A DNA stretch of 64,000 nt from NCBI GenBank assembly GCA_034770075.1, contig CM068380.1, positions 38,024,695 to 38,088,694 on the forward strand, written 5' to 3'. Within the stretch, counting starts at the first letter, position 1. Each line of letters begins with the position of its first letter. The DNA comes from Aralia elata (Eukaryota; Streptophyta; Magnoliopsida; Apiales; Araliaceae). Below are positions 24,664 through 37,700 of this stretch, piece after piece. The notes under the pieces are model-generated. The model was not told the origin of the DNA and did no database searches. It saw only the letters and a list, made by a program, of their open reading frames with translations. A program made the translations under genes and the position numbers.

Positions 24664-25466
24664 ATACGGTTAAATATTATCATATACGTTCAAATATTAC
24701 TTTATTTTTGTTATATTTATACAGTCAACCTACATAAAGTGTAGTCAAACCGTTTTTTTGGTGAATAATTGATCGGATCCGTCCAAAGGGAATACTATTG
24801 TCTTTTAAAAATTCTTTAAGGTGTTAATTGTTGATATTCAAACTTGTGGGTAAAAATTTAAAAACATGCCAACTTTAGGGGACACTTTTGTCATTTTCTC
24901 ATTTTATTAATATTTAATATTGTTACACTTACAAATAACTCTTATAAAAAATAGTATACAAAATGATATATCAAAGTCTAACTAGTATATGATCTATCAT
25001 ATATGGCTGAATCCAATAGTTATAATCAATCAGAATCATACACATAATTTTGTATCTCTTTTTTCTAATTATTCTTAATCACATAGTTTTGTATCTCTTT
25101 TTTATAAGTATCCTTCACCATAGTATTATTGATACTTTAATATATAATGAATGTCAAGATTATCCAATGGACATCATTAAAAGGATGTACATGCATCAAA
25201 ACCACCCACTATTGATGTATGGAAGAAAGGACTCGTTCGTATGTAACCAATTCATTTCCCTGCGCATGACAGTTGGTTCAATACAAATGCATAATTATAA
25301 TCATATAAATATATACAATCTTTCGAGTCACGAACCAATACAAATGCATAATTATAATCATATAACTATGGACAATCTTTAACTAAGAGTAGTTTAATTA
25401 ATCCTCTATGTGCTTGAGTCCATGAGGGATTGAATTGAAGAGCGAAAGAGATAAGAAGGAGATCAA
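24664..25466 (+). promoter_or_regulatory. Upstream and 5' UTR region of the DGK gene
   Basis: Intergenic stretch of about 800 bp between the last LTR and the DGK start codon; no gene in it. It is AT-rich. A TATA-like run ATATAAATATATA lies at about 25303-25316, and two copies of a sequence beginning CAATACAAATGCATAATTAT stand at 25279 and 25335, 56 bp apart. The start of transcription is not known, so this is a positional call. Confidence 0.45.
25279..25380. repeat. 56-bp tandem repeat upstream of DGK
   Basis: Copies at 25279-25324 and 25335-25380 share CAATACAAATGCATAATTAT followed by AATCATATAA and ACAATCTT. The first copy holds the best TATA-like run. Confidence 0.8.
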
Positions 25467-25787
25467 ATGGATTCGCCGGTGTCGTCATCGACGAGCAAAA
25501 GAGCGTTGATGATGGATTCATTGATGAGCACATGGGCTCGGATCCCAAAGGAGGAACTCAAGAAGAAGATCACAATGCCACGCTACCTCCGTCTTGCCAT
25601 TCACGATGCCATTCAAGCTAAAGACGTCGATGCCGGAAAATCCCATTACGACGGCGAATGTGGCGCAAATTCAGATCCCGCCGACTCGCCCGAGTCGCCG
25701 TTGGTCGTTTTCATTAATTCCCGGAGCGGTGGCCGTCAGGGTCCAGAGGTTAAAGAGAGGCTTCAGGAGTTGATGAGCGAAGAACAG
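25467..25787 (+). CDS. DGK: DGK exon 1 (107 codons)
   Basis: ATG in context CAAATGG. It starts MDSPVSSSTSKRALMMD, has KEELKKKITMPRYLRLAI, common to this DGK subgroup, and begins the catalytic domain with VVFINSRSGGRQGPEV. The donor CAG|GTAAAC is in phase 0. A second ATG 14 codons downstream is a weaker choice. Confidence 0.93.
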
Positions 25788-28700
25788 GTAAACCCTTCCT
25801 GTCTTCCGTCGCAGAATGGGAGTCGTATTTGATGATTGATAATTTCTTTCCTAATTACTCCATCTATTCCAAAAGAGAGACATTCCATGAATTTACAAAA
25901 ATTTAAATTTCAAAATCAATATTAACTTATTTAATTTTAATATAAACAAATTGTAAATCAGCTAAAAAGTATTACTAATTATAAAATTTATTAGTCGCAA
26001 AACTTAAATGAAATTATATCAATTTTGAATTTTAAGAATTTACAAAGTGATTTCAAAATGTATCTTTAATATTGAGAAGGAGGTAGTACAAATTTGTCAA
26101 AATTTTATAGTAGTACAGGATCATTCCAGAAGTAGAAGCGCAATTGTTCTGTCAAAGGAAAACATATGCTAATCCGAAAACTTTATTTCGTTTTAGTATA
26201 CATCTTCAAAATCTATACGAACTCCAAAATTGAATGATTGTTGACTCTAATTTGATAACATTAGAGGCTTATTGTTCTCTGTCTCCCCTTCTTACTCATA
26301 TTACACTACCAGACCATACAACATTAGCTCACAATGCCTGCTAGCTACTACAGGATTTTATTAATTTCATTGAGTTAACTTGTGAGAAGTTCCAACTGAT
26401 GGAGGAGAAAATGGATAGGTTCATGAGTAGCCTTGGGATGTAAAACCAAGGATGCTCTGGAAGTGATAACGAATTTACAAACTCCTTTGGTCAAAGAGAA
26501 GGTGAGAGGTGGACTCGACTGGGAAAAAAATTGTGAGAGAGAATTCTACTATCCCTACCATGCTGCAAGAGAGAGGATAAGACAAGAAGAAGATGAGATG
26601 CCTAGGAGAAGAGGCCAGGAAGTTGAGTCTGAAGAAAGGAAAACAAATGATGAAGAACTGGATTATGACGGTGATCCCATATATGATGAGGAGCCACACC
26701 ATGAGGAGTAGCTTGTTTGAGAGGCTGAACATGAAATTATTGAAGACATACATCAGCAAAAGGCTATAGAACAATATTATGATAAAAACATTATGGTTGA
26801 TGCAACCCTTATCTATGATGAAGAACATGAATATGACGAGGCTCCAATATATGATAAAAATTCCAAGGTATGAGGGACAACTAGTTCTCAGTGAGGAAAT
26901 TAAAGTGAACTAAGTGCAAGTGACTTTTTGGGAACTCGAGGGCAAGGAGGTGCTTGCCAAAAGATTAAGTCAAAGAAGCTCTGCTTTCCACAACTTGCAG
27001 AAATTTGTGATGCACCATTTTATGAAGATTCTCCATTATATGATGAAGAGGCACTCTATTGTGGTGAACCTCAAGTTAAGCCTGAATCATTGATGGAACA
27101 GAAGGTGTTCGAATCTCCTGAGGTGCAGCAAATTGATACTTCAACAAAGATGAAGATGGTCAAGTTACATAAGCAAACACGGCTTTCAAGTAATGGTATA
27201 TCTCAAACATAAAGGAGATACAAGCATTGACCAATGTTAAAAATTGGAACTCTGATTCACTACCTTGTGTTTCTCAAAAACTTCCAGTTGGATAAGGTTT
27301 TTAGGAAGGGGAATATGAGATGCACACTCGAAGAGAAGCAGTCCATAACAGTTTCTACTCACTCACCAAAGACTCACTTATCATAGTCTACAAGTACCAA
27401 GCTTATGCATTTTGGCCAATGAATCCATCCTTCCTACAACCTGAAAGACAAGAAGAGTCGATCAACAATGAATTTACTTTGTTGATGAGGATCCTGAACT
27501 ACAACAAAAAATTTCAGTGGCATGGGATAACAGTCTCAAATGCTGCAAATCATCCCAAAAATGGTCTAAAAGTCAGTAGACTATAAGTTCTACCGGGTCC
27601 TAAGCTCTATACAGACCCATTTAGGAAAATGGGAGACATTCAAAGTATTGCTTCCCAACCAATGCAGTCCCAAGAAGTACGCTTTCCAGCTCTAAACCTT
27701 TGGAGAGATAAGAAACCAATACCCTTAAAGAACCTACTCCTTTGAAGAGCTGTTTAGTCATTCCCTCCTCCCTACTATTTTTCAAATTGATGTCAAGGAC
27801 GCTACAAATAATATCATAGAACACATCCATTCACAACCCTTGGGTGAAGTATTCCATAAGGAATGTGTGCAATTCTAGCTCACAGTTCACATTAAAAGGC
27901 TATGTAACTATGTTTGAAACCCTAAATAAATTAGATATTTGTAGACCTTCTATGCATCTCCTACCTCTAAACAATGTGGAGTACATTGCTGGAGGTGCTA
28001 CACAAAATTCAATCATAATTGCTCAGTGGATGCTTCAAATCTACAACCTAAGTTAATTAGATACATTGGACAAGACAAGTTTGGCAATGAAATGAAAGAA
28101 GATGCTAACTTTGGTAATGCGAATGTTCAACACTATAAAGATGAGTCTACACCAGAGGGTACTCGTGCTTTTTGTATAAGGGAGGGTGAAGGTTCTCTTG
28201 TTGCCAAATTTTCAGTTGCGAATTGCTACAATTTGAACAGACCAGAAATGAGGCATTAGTTGAAAACGCCAAATTTTTCTACATCTTAGAGCTCTTTTTT
28301 TTTCTTTGTTTTGTTCCTTAAAGTAAGTTATAATAAAAACGAAAAGGTTGGAATGATCATACCCCGGAAGCCAACCTCAAGACTATAATACTAAGAACAA
28401 TAAATACATACATCAAATGAAAGGCCAGTCAAACCAATATCCAATAAATAAGTTGACTAGCCTTCCAGTAAAACTATAAGTATACACCATAGCCACACAA
28501 TCTTTATTTATAAATAAATAGACAAAAAAAAAAATAAGATGCAAAAAATCTTCTTACCAAACATATGAACTAACTGAAAAATTCCACAAAGAAATATGAA
28601 GACGAAGCTTATGGTGTCAAAACTATATTGTTCAAGTCCAAACAATGGAGTTGTCAATGAAAACAAATTGGCATTTTAAGAAGAACATTACAAATTAAGA

Positions 28701-31700
28701 GGTGGTGTTGGAATTTATAGTATGAATATTTCATAATTAACTTTACAGTATGTCCTGCTTCAGTAAGGGATTTGTTACTTATTCAGTTTAAAGGTTTTGG
28801 TGGTAGGAAGGATGCTAAGATGCTTTGGAAGTGTGCAATATTTATGTCCTTATGGTAATTTGGAATGAGAGTAATACTCAACTTTTAGAGACAAAATATT
28901 TATCTTTTGCTTTTGTTGTGAGATACGATTATTTTATTGCTTCTCTGTGGGACTATGTCATGAGTGGTTTTGGGGGTATTTCTGTATCTGGTCTTTATAG
29001 AGATTTGACAGCTTCTATTTTTTGAATGTTTTCTTTTTATTATTACTTGTACAGGTGGATGGACTCTTTATCCCCCTCTGCTTGTAATCTCTCTATTCTT
29101 CTAATAAAATTTCAATTATGCATACGTGTTCATTTTCTGCATGAGGGACTTTATTTGACACTTCTAAACACGATCAGCATAAAGTCCACCATTGAAAATC
29201 ATGTTAGCAACCTAAAATCTTTACCTGTATTGATTGGACTGAATAATGAGCATCAAAGTTCTAATTTTGTAATCCACCTCTGGCTCTCAAGATGTTTAAC
29301 ACCATTGTTCGAACACTTAATCTGATGAATGCTTTAATGTTTCTAGCATACCCCTATATCACCTTTAAAAGGCGTATGATAGTATTCTCGGTATATAGGA
29401 CTACTCTTTGATATTGAACTGGAAAAATTATAACTGAAAAACCCATACATTACTGAGGTCAGTACCTGGTAGTCGACTATATTTGTGTTGTCTTAGTCTC
29501 TCCTTCACAACTGTTCTATGGTTCATGATATTAGATGCTGTTAGAAGATATGCCAAGATTGTATTTTCCATAATCAGTGTGTACACATTACTGTAATTTA
29601 GGGATTACCATAACGTTAGGATACTTGTGTATATATATGAACCTATGTAATAGAGAGAATTTAATTCAAGGAAATAAACTCTGGGTATTCCTTTCTACAT
29701 GGTATCAGAGCCCGATCCTTATTTTTCAGGAAAACATTGTTCATCGGCTCTGTTATTAGTACTGAGATTCCCACCGCTTCTTTGGCATAAATTCTGGTTC
29801 TAAAGTGTAGTACAATTAGTTGATATCCTTTGGAAAGTTTATTCTCCTTGGTATATATTGTATCTACCAATTATATGGCGGAACAAAGTAGTGCTAGTAG
29901 TGGGGTTCATAACAGTATTATGGGACAACAAGTCGTTAGAAGTCATACCCTTAATTCAGCATTGGTTCTCACCCCTGAGGAAATCTCAGCTTTTCGGAAA
30001 TTCTATTCCAAATCTACTTCTTCTTATTATGCCCAATCAGGTATACATTCTTGTGCTTTTAATGTTTCATCAACTTGCCCTAGCTGGATAATTGACACAG
30101 GTGCTTCCGAGCATATGACCGGATCCTCCACCCTCTTTACTTCATACACGCCTTGCTCTGGAAAAGACAAGGTTCGAGTAGCAGATGGTTCCTTTTCTTC
30201 TATCTCTGGGAGTGGTTCTGTAGTTTGTACTCCTTCATTGACATTATCATCTGTTCTTCATATTCCTTCATTTACTGCAAATTTATTATCTGTCCAACAT
30301 TTTTCTGAATCCTTACACTGTTCAGTAACTTTTTTCCCAACTCATTGTGTTTTTCTGGACTTGGTGACGGTGCAGAAGATTGGCAGTGGTAGTGCAGTTG
30401 GTGGTCTTTATTATTTAGATGTTCCATCGTCTAACATGTTCTGTACTCAGGCTCTTCACTCTACTTCTGACTCCAGCCTGACTTCTCTCCATCAATGACA
30501 TCGACGTTTGGGACATCCCTCTTTTTCTATATTAGAGTCTTTATTTCCATCTTTAGTTAAACAATGTAATAAAACTCAGTTTTTGTGTGAACCATGTGAA
30601 TTGGGGAAGCACAAACGTTCTATTTATTCTGCTATTAGCAGTCGACATTCTAAACCTTTTGCTATTATACATACTGATGTGTGGGGACCCTCTCGGGTTG
30701 TTTCCCGTTCTGGTTATAGATAGTTTGTTAGCTTTATTGATTGTCATTCTGGTGTCACTTGGATTTATCTTCTTCTTTCCAAAAATGAGGTGTTTGATTG
30801 TTTTTCAGGAATTTCATAAAATGATTCAAACCTAATTTGAAGCTAAAGTCAGAATTCTCTATAGTGATAATGGTCGTGAATATAGTAAAAATAATGCTTT
30901 TGCATCTTATCTCTCTCAGCATGACATCATTTTTCAAACCTCCTGTGTCAAAACTCCAGAACAAAATGGAGTAGCGAAAAGGAAAAATCGACACTTATTA
31001 GAGGTAGCCCGCACTCTTATGTTCACTATGAACACTCCTAAAATTCTATGGGGAGATGTTGTTCTGACTGCTGCATTTCTTATAAACCGCCTTCCTTCTA
31101 GAATTCTTGGGAACAAAAGTCCCATCTCTTTTCTCCAACACACCACAAGTCCTCCTTCGCCTCGAGTTTTTGGTTGTGTGTGTTATGTTCATGATAAATC
31201 TCCCACTCGGGGAAAATTAGATCCCAAGGCTCTTAGGTGTGTTTTCATTGGTTATTCTTCAACCCAAAAAGGTTATAAATGTTATCATCCTCCTTCCAAC
31301 AAAGTATTTGTCACTCGGAATGTAACTTTTTGGGAATTGGAGCCTTTTTATTCTTCTTCACCTTCTCCTCAGGGGGAGGATGTTATTGATGAGGAGAAGC
31401 TTCCTCCTGAGGCTGGTATTACAAGTTCTACTATACCATCTTATCCTATAAATTCTTCTCCTGTTCTTGTTGTTGTTTCTGATAATTCTACACAGGGGGA
31501 GTTACAGTTACAAGAGTCATGTGCTAGACAGAATGAGCCTGAGTTGAGAACCTATGTTCGAAGAGGCAAGAATAAGGTCACCGTTTCTGCACCACTACAC
31601 CAACCCTGCTCCGAACCTAGTCTTGATAACGCTAATGGTGAGAATCCTAATCCTACTTGTTCTTCTGATGATACTGACATTCCTATTGCTCTTAGAAAAA

Positions 31701-34700
31701 GGGTTAGATCTTGTACTCAACATCTTATCTCTAATTTCTTAGCCTATAATAAATTATCTGCATCCTACCACTCCTTTGTTTCTTCCTTGTCTTCAATATC
31801 TGTTCCTCAGGGGTGGAGAGAAGCAATTAGTGAAGAGAATTGGAAACAGGCCATGATAGAGGAGATGAATGCCCTGAAAAAGAATGATACATGGGAACTA
31901 GTTACTCTTCCTTACGAAAAAAAATCAGTTGGTTGCAAATGAGTATATACAGTCAAACAGAAGCTAGATGGGACGAAGCTACCGCGAAGGCTATGAACTT
32001 AGAAATGGAGAGCAATTTGAAGAAATGACCTTAAATCTTTGTGTACTGACCCCTAATTGAACTGTTTGGGATTCAAAAGTTGAGAGACTCAAAGTCAGGC
32101 TAGTTGCAAAAGGGTATACTCAAACCCATGAAATTGATTACTAGGAGACATTTGCTCCTGTGGCAAAGATGAATTATGTTCGTACCATAATCTCATGTGC
32201 AGCAAACTTTGGCTGGGATATTCAGCAATTGGATGTGAAAAATACGTTCCTTCAAGGTGACTTGGAGGAGGAAGTATACATGGAAATACCCTTTGGTTTT
32301 GCTTCATCTGTCACCAAGGGTAAGGTTTGTAAGCTGCGAAAGGCGTTGTATGATTTGAAGCAATCTCCCAGAGCTTGGTTTGGTAGATTCCACAAAGCAA
32401 TGATAAGATTTGGGTACAAGCAGAGTCAAGCAAATCATACTCTATTTGTCAAACAGATAAAAGGTAAGACTACCATTCTTATTGTTTATGTTGATGACAT
32501 TGTGATGACAGGGGATAATAGAGAAGAAATAGTTAATCTCAAAGTAAGTCTGGCCAAAGAGTTTGAGATCAAAGATCTTGGTCCTTTGAAATATTTCCTT
32601 GGTATTGAAGTTGCAAGATCTTCCAGTGAGATTTTTCTATCTCAAAGGAAGTATGTACTTGATCTTTTAACAGAAACTGACATGTTTGGCATGTTGGGGT
32701 GTAAGCCTGTTGATTCTCCTATTGAAGTTAATCATCATCTAGTAGGTGGCACATGACCTACAGTTGATAGAGAAAGATATCAACGTTTGGTGGGACGATT
32801 GATATACCTTTCTCATACTAAACCTGATATATCTTATGCTGTGGGAATAGTGAGTCAGTATATGCATGATCCTCGACATTGTCATATGGAAATTGTTTAC
32901 AGAATTCTGAGGTATCTCAAGTCTGCTCCTGAAAAAGGGTTATTGTTCGCACCACATGGTCATATGAGAGTGAAAGCTTTTTCCGACTCAGATTGAGCTG
33001 ACTCTATAGAGGATTGTCGTTCTACATCAGGTTACTGTTCATTTGTTGGAGGTAATCTTGTTACTTGGCGCAGTAAGAAACAGTCCGTGGTGGCAAGATC
33101 CAGTACTGAGGCTGAATATCGAGCTGTCGCCTTGGGTATATGTGAACTAATGTGGCTTCGAACCTTGCTAGAAGATTTGGGTGCTACAAATAAAAGGCCT
33201 ATGCAGTTATTTTGTGATAATAAGGCAGACATTAGTATTGCAAACGACCAAGTACAACACGATAGAACGAAGCACATTGAGATTGATAGGCACTTCATCA
33301 AAGAAAAGTTAACTAGTGGTCTTATTTGCTTACCTTTCGTCAAAACAGAACATCAGCTGACTGATATTTTGACTAAGGGTCTTAGTAGTAAGATGTTTCA
33401 TCTATTATGTTTCAAGTTGGGTATGCGAGACATCTATACACCAACTTGAGGGGGAATGTTAGAAGATATGCCATGATTGTAGTTTCCATAATTAGTGTGT
33501 ACACATTACTGTAATTTAGGGATTACCATAACTGTAATTAGGATACTTGTGTATATATATGAACCTATGTAATAGAGAGAATTTAATTCAAGAAAATAAA
33601 CTCTGAGTATTCCTTTTTACAGATGCTTTATGGAATTATTTTTCTTATATGAGATATCATGCTTGAATCTATTTTTTAGTTTCTTGCTTATTGTGCCAGG
33701 TTTTTGACCTTTCAACTGTGAAGCCTCATGAATTTGTTAAGTATGGATTGGGTTGTCTGGAGAATTTTGCTGGCTTTGGGGATTACTGTGCCAAAGAGAC
33801 TCGTGAAAAGTTGAGGGTTGTGGTATTTACTGTGCTCAAACTTAATTTTGTAATATATCTTTTAGAATATCAATTTCCAATTCCCATCTGGAAATTATCA
33901 CTGAGAAATTAATGTAAGTTGTATATGTTATTTATCTGAGTAAATAATAATTTTGAAATATTTTTACATAGAAATAAGGTACTACTATTGTTTGACAGGT
34001 TGCAGGAGGTGATGGCACGGTGGGTTGGGTCCTTGGGTGCCTTGGAGAGCTTAACAAACAGGGTCGAGGGCCTGTTCCACCAACATCAATTATTCCTCTA
34101 GGTACAGGAAATGACTTGTCCAGGAGTTTTGGTTGGGTAAGATTTGTTCCATCAACTTATTGAGATTCTGATCCTGTCCAATTTTGTTGTGATGTGCCTT
34201 GAATTTTCTTCTTAGGGTGGTTCACTTCCTTTCAACTGGAAATCAGCTGTCAAAAGAACTCTTTCCCGGTCCACCAATGGCCCAATTGGTCGTCTGGACA
34301 GGTGAGTTATTTCATAAAATGGTTATTGATATTCTTTCTTAATTATGCTGGCTAGCTTCATATCTATTCATTTTCTGCTTTTATCTAGAAAACGGACTAG
34401 TAATGTAAAACCATTGTGCTAAAACAGCTTTAGTTAATAATATATTTTTTATTTTGCACAAGTCTATGGCTTCCCTGGCTTTCACCACATTCATGTGAAA
34501 GAAATCAACTAATAATGTTCTTGTTCTCGAATGAGGTTTTTCTTTTGTTTTTTATTTTATAAATGAAATACGAAGATTTTATCAGAAAGAAACGATCACA
34601 GAATAAGAGATGGAGGATGAGAAATCATCCAAAGCTGTGTGTTCCAGAATATCAGCAGCCGGCAACACACACCCCTCCCACGTCGGCACTTGGGGCTTCC

Positions 34701-37700
34701 TATCACGGGCAGATTTTATCTCTTGGTCTCACCTCCACCTTCCTAGTCCATTTCTAAGCTGTGTGTTCTTGGGTGTGACAGATGGGTTTTGCAAAAAAAA
34801 ATCCTACATTTCCTTTTTTTCTTTTCCGTTCTATCCTCAGATTTGTTTGGAATTCCAAATAGTGCAAAAAAAAAATTGAATCTAAATGCACTCTAGGATG
34901 TCAGGAAGCTTGGACTCTATTGATATTTGTATCAAATACGGCAGGAATTATATCTATATAATGGAAGTTATGGAACAAAAGTCTTGAGGGATTTTTCCTC
35001 CTTTTTTCTTTTTCATGGCATCTTTCAAAGAAGTTGCTGCCTTTCCATATTCGTCTGGAGGGAAAAATGTAAAGTTTTATGTCTGTTAGTCTGGAAGGAT
35101 TGTTCGCCTAGGGTTTCTGTGATCCTTTTTTTAGGATGGTTTGATGCTGATGTGGGGTCTATCATAGGGATTTCTGATTGGGCTTCAAGGGTCTGGAATA
35201 TCTCAGCTGGGGTTCAGGTTTGCAGGTTGTCAGAATGGCAGGTTCTTTTTTGCCTTCCTTTAGAAGTTGTTTCTAGTCGAATCCTTTCTTATGGATGCTG
35301 GCATAAGGCTGGTCTACTCTTTCATCTCTAGAGGTGGGAGAAGAAATAGGACTGTTTGGATCGTGCAGAAAACACTGCAGGGGATGGATAGCTGTGACTG
35401 GTTTGCCGCTGAATATTTGGAGTTCCAAATCATCTCAAAATATTTGGAATTTATGTGGAGACTATTTAGCCTTGGATTACAAAATTAGAACTCAGATCCA
35501 TATAGGCTCCAATCTACCAGCAGCGGATTTCAGTGTTTAATGGTTAGCTTTATTAAAGTGTGACTATCTTGATGAGCGTTCGCCACTTGTATCTTCCTCT
35601 TGCTGATTTGACAGATAATCTTTTTAGTTTGTATGGAAATTTCAAAATTCTCTTCCGGGGTTAAATTGATGATTGGCAACTGCAAACAGATTTGAGAGCT
35701 CGCCGAACTTTGATCTTCCCCAAACAAGCTCAACTGGGCCTTAAATTAGGCTGAGAGTTGTTAGTGGGCAGAGGATAAAAATTCAAGGCCGGCCCAATCG
35801 TTGTAACAATCTCACTTGGAAGCAGAGCAACACTTAATCTCCTTGTACTAGTTGGCCTAAGCATCGACAACTGATGCGGAACAGGAGAGTATCAAAATAT
35901 TTATTATTAATTACTTATATTATTACTTTTTTTTGTTGATAAAAGAAGAAATTTTATTAGTAGAAAAGAAAGGATACAATAAATGGGGGAACAAGAAGTT
36001 CACCCTCAACAGACTCAAAAGGAACAAGAAGTCCACCCGCAGACTAAAAAAACAAAAACAAAAACAAAAGAGCATTTATGAAAGTGCAGCATACCAATCT
36101 CTACATAAATCAGCCACAGAGATACCTTTAAAAGTCCTCATAGTAGAAGCCCAAAGAGATGCAAGAAAAATAACCCTATCATTCAATAGCTTAAAAGATA
36201 AGCAACTTTTTTTGAACAATCTAACATTACGCTCATTTCAAATTCCCCACAAAATAGAAAAGAAAGCACACTTTCATAAAATTTTGGCTCCCTTTTGCTT
36301 TCAAATGATTGAAAACAAATTAATAGCATATCTTCCACCAATGCAGAACACACCCACTCCACTCCTCCCCTAGCACTCCAAAGAGAGATCTCCACAATTT
36401 CAAAGCAACAAGACAATGTAGAAGTAAATGAGCATGTGTCTCATACTTTGCCTGCACATAAAACATATGTCCAGATATAGAACTTTGTAAGGCCTGCAAT
36501 CTTGATAAAGATCATTAGTATTCAATCTTTGTAAAACCAGAGACCACACAAAAGCCTTCTTTAGAAGGGACCTTGGCTTTCCAAATGTACAAAGCCAATG
36601 AAAATGGATTAGTAACAACAGATTGAGTCAAAAAAGAGGAGCAACTCCTACAAAAAAATTAATCAGTTGGATCTAAAGTTCAGATGCGCTTATTAGAAGA
36701 GAAACATAAATGAATCCAATCAAGCAAGATTAGCAGAGATTCCATCTCATTAGACTCAAAATCCGTGAAATTCCTGAAGAAATGGAAATCCCAAGAAAAT
36801 GAGTTCCCATTACGCTTTATATTAGATAAATATTCTAGTTCAATGTAATTATATTTTATTAGGTTAAGTGTTAGAAATTAGAATATTCTGTAATATTAAT
36901 TATTTAAGGCAGTAGATAATTATTAGGATTTTAATTTTCTTAATTAATTAGGTTACTAATATTTTATTTGGTCATTAAGTATTAAGGCTTTTCTTATTCC
37001 TATATAAACAGAATCCATCATTATTATACATCAAATGATTGATTATTATTGAATTAAATCTTGTGCTTTTTGAGGCTTTTATCTTCTTTATCTCGCTTTT
37101 TCTTCACCTTTATTCCTTCTTCCATCCTTGTCCTACATGATTTGGTATTAGAGCCGACATGACTATTCATCGAATTTCTTCCTACCCAAATTTTTTTGGC
37201 CTCCATCAATTGTCGATGTTTCTTCCTACTTAATTTATTTTGGCGTCCATCAATTGTCGAAGTTTGCTTAAAGAGTCGACAACAACATCTGAAATGACAA
37301 CATAGTGTCAAATTCTGACCAAGGCACATATTTGATCAAAACAACCAGCGGTCCCTCCTTTGTAGTAATAAAACTAGAAATGGAAAAGAAAAGGAGAGAA
37401 GAACAGCTCTTCTGCCTCCACTCTCTCATCGCCATTTTGTCCCGGTCTTCTCCATCTCTACCTTAGTCCAAGATAAATTTACACATCGTAGAGGCCATTT
37501 TCCTACTGTGTATGTGCAAACACAGAGGTAATAAGATCTATTTTGCCAACTTACTATTAGTTACCTCAAAGTTTTCCCACGTACCCAATTCGACCCTCCG
37601 ACTTGTTAAAATTTTTAGACCAGGCCCTAAACTTTGACAGTTGCAAGTCAGCCCCTGTTTTTTATTTTATTTATTTCACTTAGGTCCTATAGAAAAAAAA

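Larger units (their letters stand above)
29539..33621 (+). mobile_element. Ty1/copia element Copia-1, gag-less, TSD GATGC
   Basis: Complete insertion in DGK intron 1. The 5' LTR (29539-29699) and 3' LTR (33457-33621) both start TGTTAGAAGATATGCCA and end in ACA. GATGC lies on both sides (29534-29538, 33622-33626). A primer-binding site TGGTATCAGAGCC at 29700 is complementary to the initiator tRNA type used by copia, and a polypurine tract GAGGGGGAA precedes the 3' LTR. The LTRs differ at several sites plus a 4-base indel, so this is not a very recent copy. At 4.1 kb it is short because no gag domain is present: only about 170 bp separate the primer site from the pol start. Confidence 0.95.

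Noticed and set aside
27844..28259. Frames with AEYIAGG-like text suggesting copia RNase H
   Set aside because: The match is to a few residues only and no neighbouring copia motif supports it.
34927..35331. A 134-codon frame in DGK intron 4
   Set aside because: No recognisable domain, no flanking gene signals, and it lies in an intron; probably chance or TE debris.
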